Assembly: GCA_002441445.1 (NCBI GenBank)
Contig: DJWC01000056.1
Location: 162 to 13,277 of the forward strand
Source of the DNA: Pusillimonas sp. UBA6240
GTDB taxonomy: Bacteria; Pseudomonadota; Gammaproteobacteria; Burkholderiales; Burkholderiaceae_B
Length of the DNA: 13,116 bases
Direction of reading: 5' to 3'
This document shows positions 6,685-12,382 of this stretch, one piece after another; positions within the stretch are counted from its first letter, which is position 1, and each line of letters opens with the position of its first letter. Below the pieces are notes generated by a model. The model made no database searches and was not told the DNA's origin. It saw only the letters and a program-made list of their open reading frames with translations. The position numbers and the translations under genes were made by a program.

Positions 6685-6864
6685 GTCCCTGCGGTGTTCG
6701 TGACCTGGCCATACATTCCTTGAACCAATGCTTATGGCATCTAGGTTGCTCGATTGACAAGTGGGCGTGATCTTCCCCTACCGGGAAGAACCCGAAGCTT
6801 GACTGAAGGCGACCACCTTGGACCTCAGGTTCCGGGATGCCGGCCTAGACGGCACAGGCGGGGC
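6685..6864 (+). ncRNA. ssrS: 6S RNA
   Basis: The ~180-base length and position directly after zapA match 6S RNA in proteobacteria. The two ends pair as a 6S closing stem: CCCTGC (6687-6692) with GCGGGG (6859-6864), GGCC (6707-6710) with GGCC (6842-6845), and CATTCC..GAACC (6714-6726) with GGTTCC..GATG type sequence near 6828-6839. The middle is a largely unpaired bulge, and ACCTTGGACCTCAGGT near the 3' side forms the small hairpin expected there. 6S RNA mimics an open promoter and holds the sigma-70 RNA polymerase in stationary phase. Ends are estimated from pairing and could be off by several bases. Confidence 0.8.
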
Positions 6865-6872
6865 ATTTTTGA

Positions 6873-6898
6873 AAAAGCTCGTCTTCGGACGAGCTTTT
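6873..6898 (+). terminator. Intrinsic terminator after 6S RNA
   Basis: AAAAGCTCGTC (6873-6883), loop TTCG (6884-6887) and GACGAGCTTTT (6888-6898) form a perfect 11-base stem with a stable UUCG tetraloop. T-rich sequence follows. The A/T arms make it potentially bidirectional. It most likely ends the zapA-6S precursor transcript. It stands only 17 bases before the next start codon. Confidence 0.85.
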
Positions 6899-6915
6899 AC
6901 TTTATGGGGGCTTAA

Positions 6916-7656
6916 ATGTATCTTTCTCGGCAGAATGGTAAAAGGCTGTTGGCCTTGTCGTTTTTCGCGGCCGCCGTCGCTCTGGCGCCGCTGGCTCACT
7001 CGAAGGAAGAAGGGCGGCGGGCCCGGCATGAAAACTGGCCGCAGGCCACCTTGCAGGCGCAGGCTTCAGCCCAGGTCGCCCACGACACGGTCAGGATCAC
7101 CCTGGCGTCAGAAGTCAGCGATGCGTCGCAGACGGCGGTGGCGGACACGCTGAGCAAGACGCTGGACGAAGTCATGCAGCAGGCCAAAGGGCACGAGGGC
7201 ATTAAAGTCACCAGCGGCAACTACCATATCTGGCCCATGAACGACAAGGACGGCAAGATCTCGAACTGGCGCGGACGCGGCGAGATTTTTCTGGAATCCA
7301 AAGACTTCGCGGCGGCTTCCAAACTTGCATCACGCCTCAGCGACCGCATGCCCATCGCCAACCTGAGCTTCTCGGTGTCGCCGCAGGAACGGGCCAGGCA
7401 GGAAGAAGCGCTGCTGACCAAGGCGGCGGATGCCTTCCGCGACCGCGCCAAGGCCACGGCCGAGGCTTTCGGCTTTGCCGGCTACAGTATCAAGGAAATT
7501 ACGCTGGGCGGCGCGGGGACCCGCTACGAAGCGGCCGCGGCCCCGCGCATGATGGCCATGGCCGCCGACAAAGCCAGCGTGCCCCTGGAAGGCGGCACCG
7601 AGCTGGTCACTGTGTCGGTGCGCGGTTCGATTTTCTTGCACTCAGCGCAAAAATAA
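6916..7656 (+). CDS. Exported SIMPL-domain (DUF541) protein
   Basis: A 246-residue protein with an N-terminal signal peptide: basic NGKR at 7-10, a hydrophobic core at 11-26 and a likely cleavage site near LAHS-K at 29/30. The mature part fits the SIMPL/DUF541 family (E. coli YggE, Brucella BP26). This shows in early beta strands with ASAQVAHDTVRITLASEVSD, a central YHIWPMNDKDGKISNWRGRG region, and the hallmark helix ...AADAFRDRAKATAEAFGF (about residues 174-191) followed by the C-terminal V.V.GSI strand. Family members are periplasmic or outer-membrane linked, form rings in Brucella, and are tied to oxidative stress in E. coli; the molecular function is not settled. A GGGGG at 6904-6908 serves as ribosome binding site. 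The 3' end overlaps lgt on the other strand by 50 bases. Confidence 0.82.
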   Translation: MYLSRQNGKRLLALSFFAAAVALAPLAHSKEEGRRARHENWPQATLQAQASAQVAHDTVRITLASEVSDASQTAVADTLSKTLDEVMQQAKGHEGIKVTSGNYHIWPMNDKDGKISNWRGRGEIFLESKDFAAASKLASRLSDRMPIANLSFSVSPQERARQEEALLTKAADAFRDRAKATAEAFGFAGYSIKEITLGGAGTRYEAAAAPRMMAMAADKASVPLEGGTELVTVSVRGSIFLHSAQK

Positions 7657-8404
7657 TCGCGCCGACAGCGATCATGGGTAGCGACAGCAACTGGCCCATC
7701 GACAGGCCGCCCGCAAGCAGGCCCAGGAAATAATCCGGTTCGCGGGTGAATTCGACCAGGAAGCGGAAGGCGCCGTAGCCCATCAGGAATACGGCGCTGA
7801 TCTGTCCCGTCGGGCGCGGCTTGCGCGCAAACCACCACACCAGCGCGAACAGCGCGAAGCCTTCCAGCCCCATCTCGTAAAGCTGCGAGGGATGCCTGGC
7901 GATGCCGTCTCCGGTATGGGGAAAGACCATGCCCCAGGGCAGGGTGGTGGGCCGGCCCCATAATTCGCCGTTGATGAAATTGCCCAGGCGGCCGGCCGCC
8001 AGGCCCAAGGGGATCAGCGGAGCGATGAAGTCGCCGATCTCCAGCAGCGTGCGCCGGCGCCGCCGCGCGAATATCAGCAGCACGATAATGACGCCGATCA
8101 GCCCGCCATGGAAGGACATGCCGCCTTGCCATACATACAGGATCTCGATCGGGTTGGCGAGATATTCAGCCGGTTTGTAGAACAGCGCATAGCCCAGTCT
8201 GCCGCCCGCCACCACGCCCAGCACGCCATAGAAAATGAGGTCTTCCAGATCGCGCAGGCTAAGGTCGGATTTCCCTTGCTTGATGCGCCAGCGGCCCAGC
8301 AGCCAGACCAGCCCGAAGGCGATCAGGTACATCAGGCCGTACCAGTGCACGGCGATAGGTCCAAGCTGGATGGCGACGGGATCGATTTGGGGATACTGAA
8401 GCAT
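7607..8404 (-). CDS. lgt: Prolipoprotein diacylglyceryl transferase
   Basis: A 265-residue inner-membrane enzyme with about seven hydrophobic segments. The family motifs are clear: H20-W-Y-G near the start, MSFHGGLIG (96-104), the Lgt signature AGRLGNFINGELWGRPT (137-153), HPSQLYE (171-177) and FTREPD (219-224). Lgt moves diacylglyceryl from phosphatidylglycerol to the lipobox cysteine of prelipoproteins, the first step of lipoprotein maturation, and is essential in most Gram-negative bacteria. The start MLQYPQIDP is the usual one, although no strong Shine-Dalgarno sequence is seen before it. Its last ~16 codons are antisense to the SIMPL gene. TATTAT on the minus strand at 8435-8440 may be its -10 element. 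Confidence 0.95.
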   Translation of the reverse strand: MLQYPQIDPVAIQLGPIAVHWYGLMYLIAFGLVWLLGRWRIKQGKSDLSLRDLEDLIFYGVLGVVAGGRLGYALFYKPAEYLANPIEILYVWQGGMSFHGGLIGVIIVLLIFARRRRRTLLEIGDFIAPLIPLGLAAGRLGNFINGELWGRPTTLPWGMVFPHTGDGIARHPSQLYEMGLEGFALFALVWWFARKPRPTGQISAVFLMGYGAFRFLVEFTREPDYFLGLLAGGLSMGQLLSLPMIAVGAIIFALSARKSNRAPTQ

Positions 8405-8498
8405 GCGTAGTGGGGCGTCGATTGAATTTCGTCGATAATACCGCGATATCGTCTATTTCTCTTGGTCGCTTGCTTCTTTCGGATGTGGGTGGTGCTGT
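8405..8498. promoter_or_regulatory. Divergent promoter region of lgt and the cytochrome c gene
   Basis: A 94-base gap between two divergent starts, so both promoters must lie here or inside the genes. The AT-rich centre 8421-8457 holds TATTAT (minus strand, 8435-8440) and the palindrome CGATATCG. No complete -35/-10 pair is evident. Confidence 0.35.
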
Positions 8499-8855
8499 AT
8501 GATGTACACAAGGATTTTTTCCGCGGCGGTGTGCACCGCCGCGGCGCTGTATGTGGCGAGCGCGCAGGCGCAGACGGCAGGCGTCGATCTGGCGCGCTCC
8601 AACAATTGCCTGAGCTGTCACCAGGTCGACAAGAAGCGCGTAGGGCCCGCGTTCACCGTGGTCGCCGAACGCTTCGCCGGGAACGAGGGCGCGGCCGCCT
8701 ACCTGGCCAATGCCATACGCCGCGGGGGGCGCGGCCAATGGGGCGCCGTGCCCATGCCGGCCCAGCCGCAGGTCAGTCCGGGGGATGCGCAATTGCTTGC
8801 GGCCTGGATACTGTCATTGGCGCAGCCGCAAGCCAAGCTGGAATCGGGGAAATGA
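8499..8855 (+). CDS. Small periplasmic class I cytochrome c
   Basis: A 118-residue precursor with a signal peptide (hydrophobic core ~6-20, likely cleavage after AQA near 24). The mature ~94 residues carry one heme c site, C37-L-S-C40-H41, a GPAF loop (49-52) and the sixth-ligand methionine M86 in GAVPMPAQP. Size and motif order fit the cytochrome c551/c552 type of electron shuttle, which carries electrons between bc1-like complexes and terminal reductases or oxidases. The actual partner is unknown. The next gene, msrA, starts at or just after its stop codon. GGGTGG about ten bases before the ATG is a weak ribosome binding site; a second ATG follows immediately at 8502. Confidence 0.88.
   Translation: MMYTRIFSAAVCTAAALYVASAQAQTAGVDLARSNNCLSCHQVDKKRVGPAFTVVAERFAGNEGAAAYLANAIRRGGRGQWGAVPMPAQPQVSPGDAQLLAAWILSLAQPQAKLESGK
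8846..8850 (+). promoter_or_regulatory. Ribosome binding site that decides the msrA start
   Basis: GGGGA ends seven bases before the ATG at 8858 but only one base before the in-frame ATG at 8852. Spacing therefore favours 8858. The site lies inside the last codons of the cytochrome gene. Confidence 0.55.
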
Positions 8856-8857
8856 TC

Positions 8858-9382
8858 ATGTCTGAAATTGCAGTGCTGGGCGGCGGCTGTTTCTGGTGCA
8901 CCGAGTCGGTGTTCCAATCCTTGCGGGGCGTCATCGATGTCACCCCGGGCTATAGCGGGGGCCATGTCGAAAACCCCAGTTATGAACAGGTCTGCGCCAA
9001 AGATACCGGCCACATCGAGGTCGTGCGCGTGGAATTCGACCCCGCGGTCATCGGCTTCGAAACCCTGCTGGAAGTCTTCTTCGCCACGCACGACCCCACG
9101 ACGGTCGATCGCCAGGGCGCCGATGTGGGGCCGCAATACGCCTCGGCCATATTTTGCCAATCCCCCGAGCAGGAAGTTGCGGCAAGCAGGGTCATCGCCA
9201 GGATCGAAGCGGAAACAGGCGTGCGCATCGTCACGCGCCTGCTGGGCGCGGAACGTTTCTGGCCCGCTGAGAACTACCACCATGATTATTACCTGCGCAA
9301 TCCCGGCCAGGGCTATTGCCAGGCGGTCATAGCCCCCAAACTGGCCAAGCTGCGCAAGCGCTATGCGGCTCTTTTAACGTAG
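8858..9382 (+). CDS. msrA: Peptide methionine (S)-S-oxide reductase MsrA
   Basis: A 174-residue cytoplasmic enzyme of normal length. The catalytic cysteine is C11 in GGGCFWCTE (8-16). TPGYSGGHVENPSYEQVC (29-46), THDPTT (77-82) and ENYHHDYY (138-145) are family motifs, and C154 in GYCQ is the likely resolving cysteine. MsrA reduces the S form of methionine sulfoxide in proteins, with thioredoxin as reductant, and so repairs oxidative damage. I use ATG 8858 because GGGGA is seven bases upstream; an ATG at 8852 overlaps the cytochrome stop (ATGA) and would add two residues. Tight coupling to a cytochrome c gene suggests joint expression. The stop is five bases from the convergent neighbour's stop, with no visible terminator. 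Confidence 0.93.
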   Translation: MSEIAVLGGGCFWCTESVFQSLRGVIDVTPGYSGGHVENPSYEQVCAKDTGHIEVVRVEFDPAVIGFETLLEVFFATHDPTTVDRQGADVGPQYASAIFCQSPEQEVAASRVIARIEAETGVRIVTRLLGAERFWPAENYHHDYYLRNPGQGYCQAVIAPKLAKLRKRYAALLT

Positions 9383-9387
9383 TTGAC

Positions 9388-10350
9388 TCAGGCCTTCTGG
9401 CTGCTGAGGCGGCCGGGGCTGCGGTCGCCGCGCCAGATCAGCTTGGCAAGAGCAGCCACGATGGCCAGCGTCAGCATGACCCGGCCCACCAGGATTACCC
9501 AGACGTCGGCGCCCAGCGCCATCAGCAGCAAGGTGTCTTCGATCAGCGAATGGGATAAAGACAGCCAGGACAATGCCAGGAAACGGGTGCGCGCCGAAAA
9601 TTTCTGCTTTTCCGCTTCCTCGATGATCAGCGCTCCGCCGTAAGTCAGGCCCAGCAGTACGCCCACCGTCGTCACCGGCGCCACCCGCGCATCCAGGCCC
9701 GACAGGCGCAGCAGCGGCATCATGGCCGCTGTAAAGCGGCGCGTAATGCCCAGGCGCTCGAGCATGTCCAGGGCGAAGGCCAAGCCCATGATGATCAGAA
9801 AAGTCAGCGCCAGCGAGAAGGCTGTGGATTGCAGCCAGGCGAAAACGCCGCTGCCGCCCGCGGACATCAGCGATGAGCCCCGCAGCCACTCGAAGGAAAC
9901 CGGGTCGGCAAGCACGCCCGTGTAGTGGGAAGCCCAGGACACCGCGGCGCCGTAGACCGCGGCGGTGCCTATGCGCAATGCCGCCGTGGCGGCAAAGCTT
10001 GCGCCGGCGCGCCGGACTATGGATTGCTCCACGGGGATGGCGTGGGCGAACAGCATCATCGCGCACAGCGCGCTGACCTGGCCTGTCGTCATGTCTATGG
10101 ACGAAGCCAGCCCCGCCAGGGAAGCGATGCCGCCGTACATGCCCACCAGCAGCGTGGTGGCCCAGATGATGCCGGCCTCGGCGGGCAGGTTCAGAACCGA
10201 CATGAAGGGGCTTATGAATTCGCCGATCACCGCCACCAGCCCCAATTGCTGAGCCGCCTGCACCACCACCATGACTGGCAGCATCACCTTCGCCACCGTG
10301 ATGAACATCCGCCAACTGCGCCTCAAGAGGGCCAATAAGTAAGCCGGCAT
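9388..10350 (-). CDS. Membrane protein, nucleoside-recognition (Gate) domain family
   Basis: A 320-residue protein with about eight hydrophobic segments (for example 18-34, 61-83, 92-106, 117-140, 178-197, 226-242 and 284-303). The layout fits the nucleoside recognition / Gate domain family: two similar halves, an internal LVGMYGGIASLAGLAS (68-83), the conserved GLTYGGALIIEE (234-245) and SLSHSLIEDTLLL (264-276). The same fold occurs in nucleoside transporters and spore maturation proteins SpmA/SpmB, but most bacterial free-standing members have no proven substrate. It lies 43 bases downstream of hpd on the same strand and may be cotranscribed. GGGGAGG (10355-10361) precedes the ATG by four bases and is partly buried in a hairpin. 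Confidence 0.72.
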   Translation of the reverse strand: MPAYLLALLRRSWRMFITVAKVMLPVMVVVQAAQQLGLVAVIGEFISPFMSVLNLPAEAGIIWATTLLVGMYGGIASLAGLASSIDMTTGQVSALCAMMLFAHAIPVEQSIVRRAGASFAATAALRIGTAAVYGAAVSWASHYTGVLADPVSFEWLRGSSLMSAGGSGVFAWLQSTAFSLALTFLIIMGLAFALDMLERLGITRRFTAAMMPLLRLSGLDARVAPVTTVGVLLGLTYGGALIIEEAEKQKFSARTRFLALSWLSLSHSLIEDTLLLMALGADVWVILVGRVMLTLAIVAALAKLIWRGDRSPGRLSSQKA

Positions 10351-10354
10351 TTCG

Positions 10355-10377
10355 CCTCCCCGATCAGTAGATCAGGG
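10355..10377 (-). promoter_or_regulatory. Hairpin covering the ribosome binding site of the Gate-domain gene
   Basis: On the minus strand CCCTGATC (10370-10377), loop TACT (10366-10369) and GATCGGGG (10358-10365) pair over eight bases with one T-G wobble. The GGGG is part of the GGGGAGG ribosome binding site (10355-10361). Folding would therefore hide most of the site in any transcript read through from hpd. Confidence 0.5.
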
Positions 10378-10393
10378 ATTGTATCGGGTTGCC

Positions 10394-11506
10394 TTACTCG
10401 GCGCTTTTAAGCGTGCCGCGGCGCATCTGATCCAGCTCTATCGATTCGAACAAGGCCTTGAAATTGCCCTCGCCGAAACCTTCATTGCCCTTGCGCTGTA
10501 TGATCTCGAAAAAGATGGGGCCGATCTGGTTCTCGGTGAAAATCTGCAGCAGCAAACCGCCTCCCGGCGCGCCGTCCAGCAAGATGCAATTCTTTTTCAG
10601 GCGGCGCGCGTCTTCGCCATGGCCGGGCAGGCGCCGGTCCAGCAACTCGTAGTAGGTGTCCGGCGTCTCCAGGAATTTCAGGCCACGGGCCTTCAACTGT
10701 TCGACCGTGCTGTAGATGTCGTTCGTGGCCAGCGCTATATGCTGTATGCCTTCGCCATGGTACAAGTCCAGATATTCCTGAATCTGGCCTTTCTCTTCCT
10801 TGCCTTCTTCATTGATGGGAATGCGGATATTCCCGCAAGGGGAAGTCATGGCCTTGGATTTCACGCCGGTGACCCTGCCTTCTATGTCGAAATACCGGAT
10901 CTCGCGGAAATTGAAAAGGCGCTCATAGAATTCCGCCCATTCGGTCATGCGGCCTTTATGGACATTGTGCGTCAGATGATCGACGATGGTCAGGCCCGCC
11001 CCCTTATGGCTCAAGTCATTCTGCGCGGTGGCGGCGTCGATGGGTTCGAAGTCCACGTCGTAGATGCTGATGTCCCCTATGCCGCCATGCCCCGCCTTGC
11101 CGCGCCAGCGATCCACCAGATAAATCAGCGAATCGCCTATGCCTTTGATGGCGGGAATATTCAGCTCCATGGGGCCGCTGCGCGAATCAAAGCCCCAAGC
11201 CCCCAGATCCAGCGCGCGCCTATAGGCCTTGGCGGCATCCTGCACCCTGAAGGCAATGGCGCAGATGGATGGGCCATGCAAGCGGGCAAAACGCTGCGCA
11301 AACGAATCGGGTTCGGCATTGACGATGAAGTTGATACCGCCCTGCCGGTATAGCGTGACATCCTTGTTGCGATGGCGGGCGATGGCTTTGAAACCCAGCG
11401 TTTCGAACACCTTCCCCAACGCAACCGGATCCGGCGCCGTGTATTCGATGAATTCGAAACCAGCAGTGCCCATGGGGTTGTCCCATGATTCAAATCGATC
11501 ATTCAT
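10394..11506 (-). CDS. hpd: 4-hydroxyphenylpyruvate dioxygenase
   Basis: A 370-residue enzyme when started at ATG 11506. It has two vicinal-oxygen-chelate halves. The iron ligands are visible: H177 in VDHLTHNVHKGRM, H256 in GIQHIALAT and E334 in IFFEIIQRKG. The C-terminal gate helix GFGEGNFKALFESIELDQ (343-360) is also typical. HPPD converts 4-hydroxyphenylpyruvate to homogentisate in tyrosine catabolism. I reject the longer open frame from 11578 because GGAGG lies five bases before 11506 and the added residues come from repeat DNA. No homogentisate genes are adjacent, so hpd stands apart from the rest of the pathway here. Its upstream region is a tandem repeat array. Confidence 0.95.
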   Translation of the reverse strand: MNDRFESWDNPMGTAGFEFIEYTAPDPVALGKVFETLGFKAIARHRNKDVTLYRQGGINFIVNAEPDSFAQRFARLHGPSICAIAFRVQDAAKAYRRALDLGAWGFDSRSGPMELNIPAIKGIGDSLIYLVDRWRGKAGHGGIGDISIYDVDFEPIDAATAQNDLSHKGAGLTIVDHLTHNVHKGRMTEWAEFYERLFNFREIRYFDIEGRVTGVKSKAMTSPCGNIRIPINEEGKEEKGQIQEYLDLYHGEGIQHIALATNDIYSTVEQLKARGLKFLETPDTYYELLDRRLPGHGEDARRLKKNCILLDGAPGGGLLLQIFTENQIGPIFFEIIQRKGNEGFGEGNFKALFESIELDQMRRGTLKSAE

Positions 11507-11511
11507 GATGA

Positions 11512-11516
11512 CCTCC
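11512..11516 (-). promoter_or_regulatory. Ribosome binding site that sets the hpd start
   Basis: GGAGG on the minus strand, five bases before the ATG at 11506. It supports the 370-residue protein over the 394-residue open frame. Confidence 0.7.
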
Positions 11517-11544
11517 ACGATCTGGCCGCAATCAAAGAACCCGC

Positions 11545-11726
11545 CTCGGTCGAGCCTTGCCCTGGTCAGGTTGCGCATTAGCCAGCCTTTGCGTCAGCGG
11601 GTCTTTGCACCAGCCAGATTTTGCATCAGTGATCTCTCGCGAGTCAGACTTTGCCCTAGTCGGGCTTCGCTCCAATCGGGCCTTGCCCCGCTGGGCTCTG
11701 CATTAGTCAGGCCTTGTACCAGTCAG
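11545..11726. repeat. Degenerate 16-base tandem repeat array upstream of hpd
   Basis: About eleven imperfect copies stand head to tail, most of them 16 bases long. Plus-strand consensus is roughly ACCAGTCAGGCTTTGC. Copies: CTCGGTCGAGCCTTGC (11545), CCTGGTCAGGTTGC (11561), ATTAGCCAGCCTTTGC (11577), GTCAGCGGGTCTTTGC (11593), ACCAGCCAGATTTTGC (11609), ATCAGTGATCTCTCGC (11625), GAGTCAGACTTTGC (11641), CCTAGTCGGGCTTCGC (11655), TCCAATCGGGCCTTGC (11671), CCCGCTGGGCTCTGC (11687) and ATTAGTCAGGCCTTGT (11702), then a partial copy. The TTGC/TCGC end is the best kept part. Unit length is not a multiple of three, which argues against a coding repeat. Confidence 0.85.
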
Positions 11727-11787
11727 TGTATTACGTGCCCATAAGAATTTTAAGGAAAACTTCTCCGCAGCTCGGCATGTTGGTGCG

Positions 11788-11829
11788 CCCCAATGTCCCG
11801 GCCCCAATGTCCCGGCTCCAATGTCCCGG
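11788..11829. repeat. Three tandem 14-base repeats CCCCAATGTCCCGG
   Basis: CCCCAATGTCCCGG at 11788-11801 and 11802-11815 is identical; CTCCAATGTCCCGG at 11816-11829 differs in one base. The third copy is also the left arm of the following hairpin. Different in unit and sequence from the 16-base array 60 bases away. Confidence 0.9.
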
Positions 11830-11858
11830 CCCGCGCGGCAGGCGCGCGAGGCCGGGAC
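11823..11858. repeat. Long GC-rich hairpin
   Basis: GTCCCGGCC-CGCGCG (11823-11837) pairs with CGCGCG-A-GGCCGGGAC (11843-11858): 15 base pairs, one bulged A and a five-base loop. No T run follows on either strand, so it is not a standard terminator. Confidence 0.85.
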
Positions 11859-11950
11859 GGCGCAAGAAGTCTTCCAGCAGCAACTGCTGCTGCAGCAAAA
11901 GGCCAAGCACGCAAGCCGTGCCAGCGGCGCGACGAACCCAAGCGGGCGCA

Positions 11951-12111
11951 GCGGGCCGGGCGGCGGGGGCCGGGCGCGGCGACGTGCGGGGCGCAGCGAG
12001 CCGTCGGCGAAGGCAGCCCGAAGGGGCGAACGAGCCAGGCGATGCGGGTTCGGCGCGCAGGGCGCCGAACCAGGCCCGAGGAGCAAGGCCGGCCCCCGCC
12101 GCCCGGCCCGC
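11951..12111. repeat. Perfect 23-base inverted repeat, arms 115 bases apart
   Basis: The 23 bases at 11951-11973 (begins GCGGGCCGGGCGG) are the exact reverse complement of 12089-12111 (ends CCGCCCGGCCCGC). The loop region holds a second perfect hairpin at 12047-12071. A transcript of either strand would fold into a large branched structure. I see no transposase and no target duplication, so it does not look like a complete mobile element. Confidence 0.85.
12047..12071. repeat. Nested hairpin inside the 23-base inverted repeat
   Basis: GGTTCGGCGC (12047-12056), loop GCAGG and GCGCCGAACC (12062-12071) give a perfect ten-base stem. Confidence 0.85.
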
Positions 12112-12193
12112 GTCAGCAGAACCGGGCAGCGCCACAGCTGTAAACGGCCCAAGTCAGCAGAACCAAGCAGCGCCACAGCTGCAAGCGGCCCGC
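12112..12193. repeat. Tandem direct repeat, two 41-base copies
   Basis: Copies at 12112-12152 and 12153-12193 both begin GTCAGCAGAACC and share GCAGCGCCACAGCTG; they differ at about six positions. The first copy starts right at the right arm of the 23-base inverted repeat (they share the junction at 12111/12112). Unit length is not a multiple of three. Confidence 0.85.
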
Positions 12194-12251
12194 ATCCCTG
12201 GCATCACACCGCCCTCATCATAAAATTTCGCCACCCACCTAAAAATATTTT

Positions 12252-12293
12252 CCCCTGCCGATTCAAGGCCTTAAACGGCCTGACGGGGTTTTT
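12252..12293 (+). terminator. Terminator-like hairpin between the repeat region and rRNA promoters
   Basis: AGGCC (12266-12270), loop TTAAAC and GGCCT (12277-12281) form an inner stem. CCCC (12252-12255) can pair with GGGG (12285-12288) outside it, and TTTTT (12289-12293) follows at once. This implies that something on the plus strand upstream is transcribed, or that the element insulates the rRNA promoter. No plus-strand gene is recognised upstream. Confidence 0.5.
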
Positions 12294-12327
12294 GCGAGGT
12301 TGGGATGGGTTTTTCGCGCGGATCGGC

Positions 12328-12357
12328 TTGCGCGGGTTAAAAAAGCTGTGCTATAGT
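12328..12357 (+). promoter_or_regulatory. Candidate sigma-70 promoter, distal rRNA promoter
   Basis: TTGCGC (12328-12333), an 18-base spacer and TATAGT (12352-12357, five of six consensus bases). CTGTGCT (12346-12352) and AGCACAG (12370-12376) form a perfect 7-base inverted repeat around the -10 and start region. It lies about 655 bases before 16S, in the place of an upstream rrn promoter. Confidence 0.55.
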
Positions 12358-12382
12358 TCTGTTCTTCGCAGCACAGACACCT

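Noticed and set aside
11507..11578. N-terminal extension of hpd by 24 residues to an ATG at 11578
   Set aside because: A good ribosome binding site (GGAGG) precedes the internal ATG at 11506, and the extra residues would be encoded by the tandem repeat DNA.
11545..11726. CRISPR array
   Set aside because: The units are contiguous 16-base copies with no unique spacers of 30 bases or more between conserved repeats, and no cas genes are present.
11951..12193. Insertion sequence or complete transposon
   Set aside because: There are inverted repeats but no transposase frame, and no flanking target duplication that I could find.
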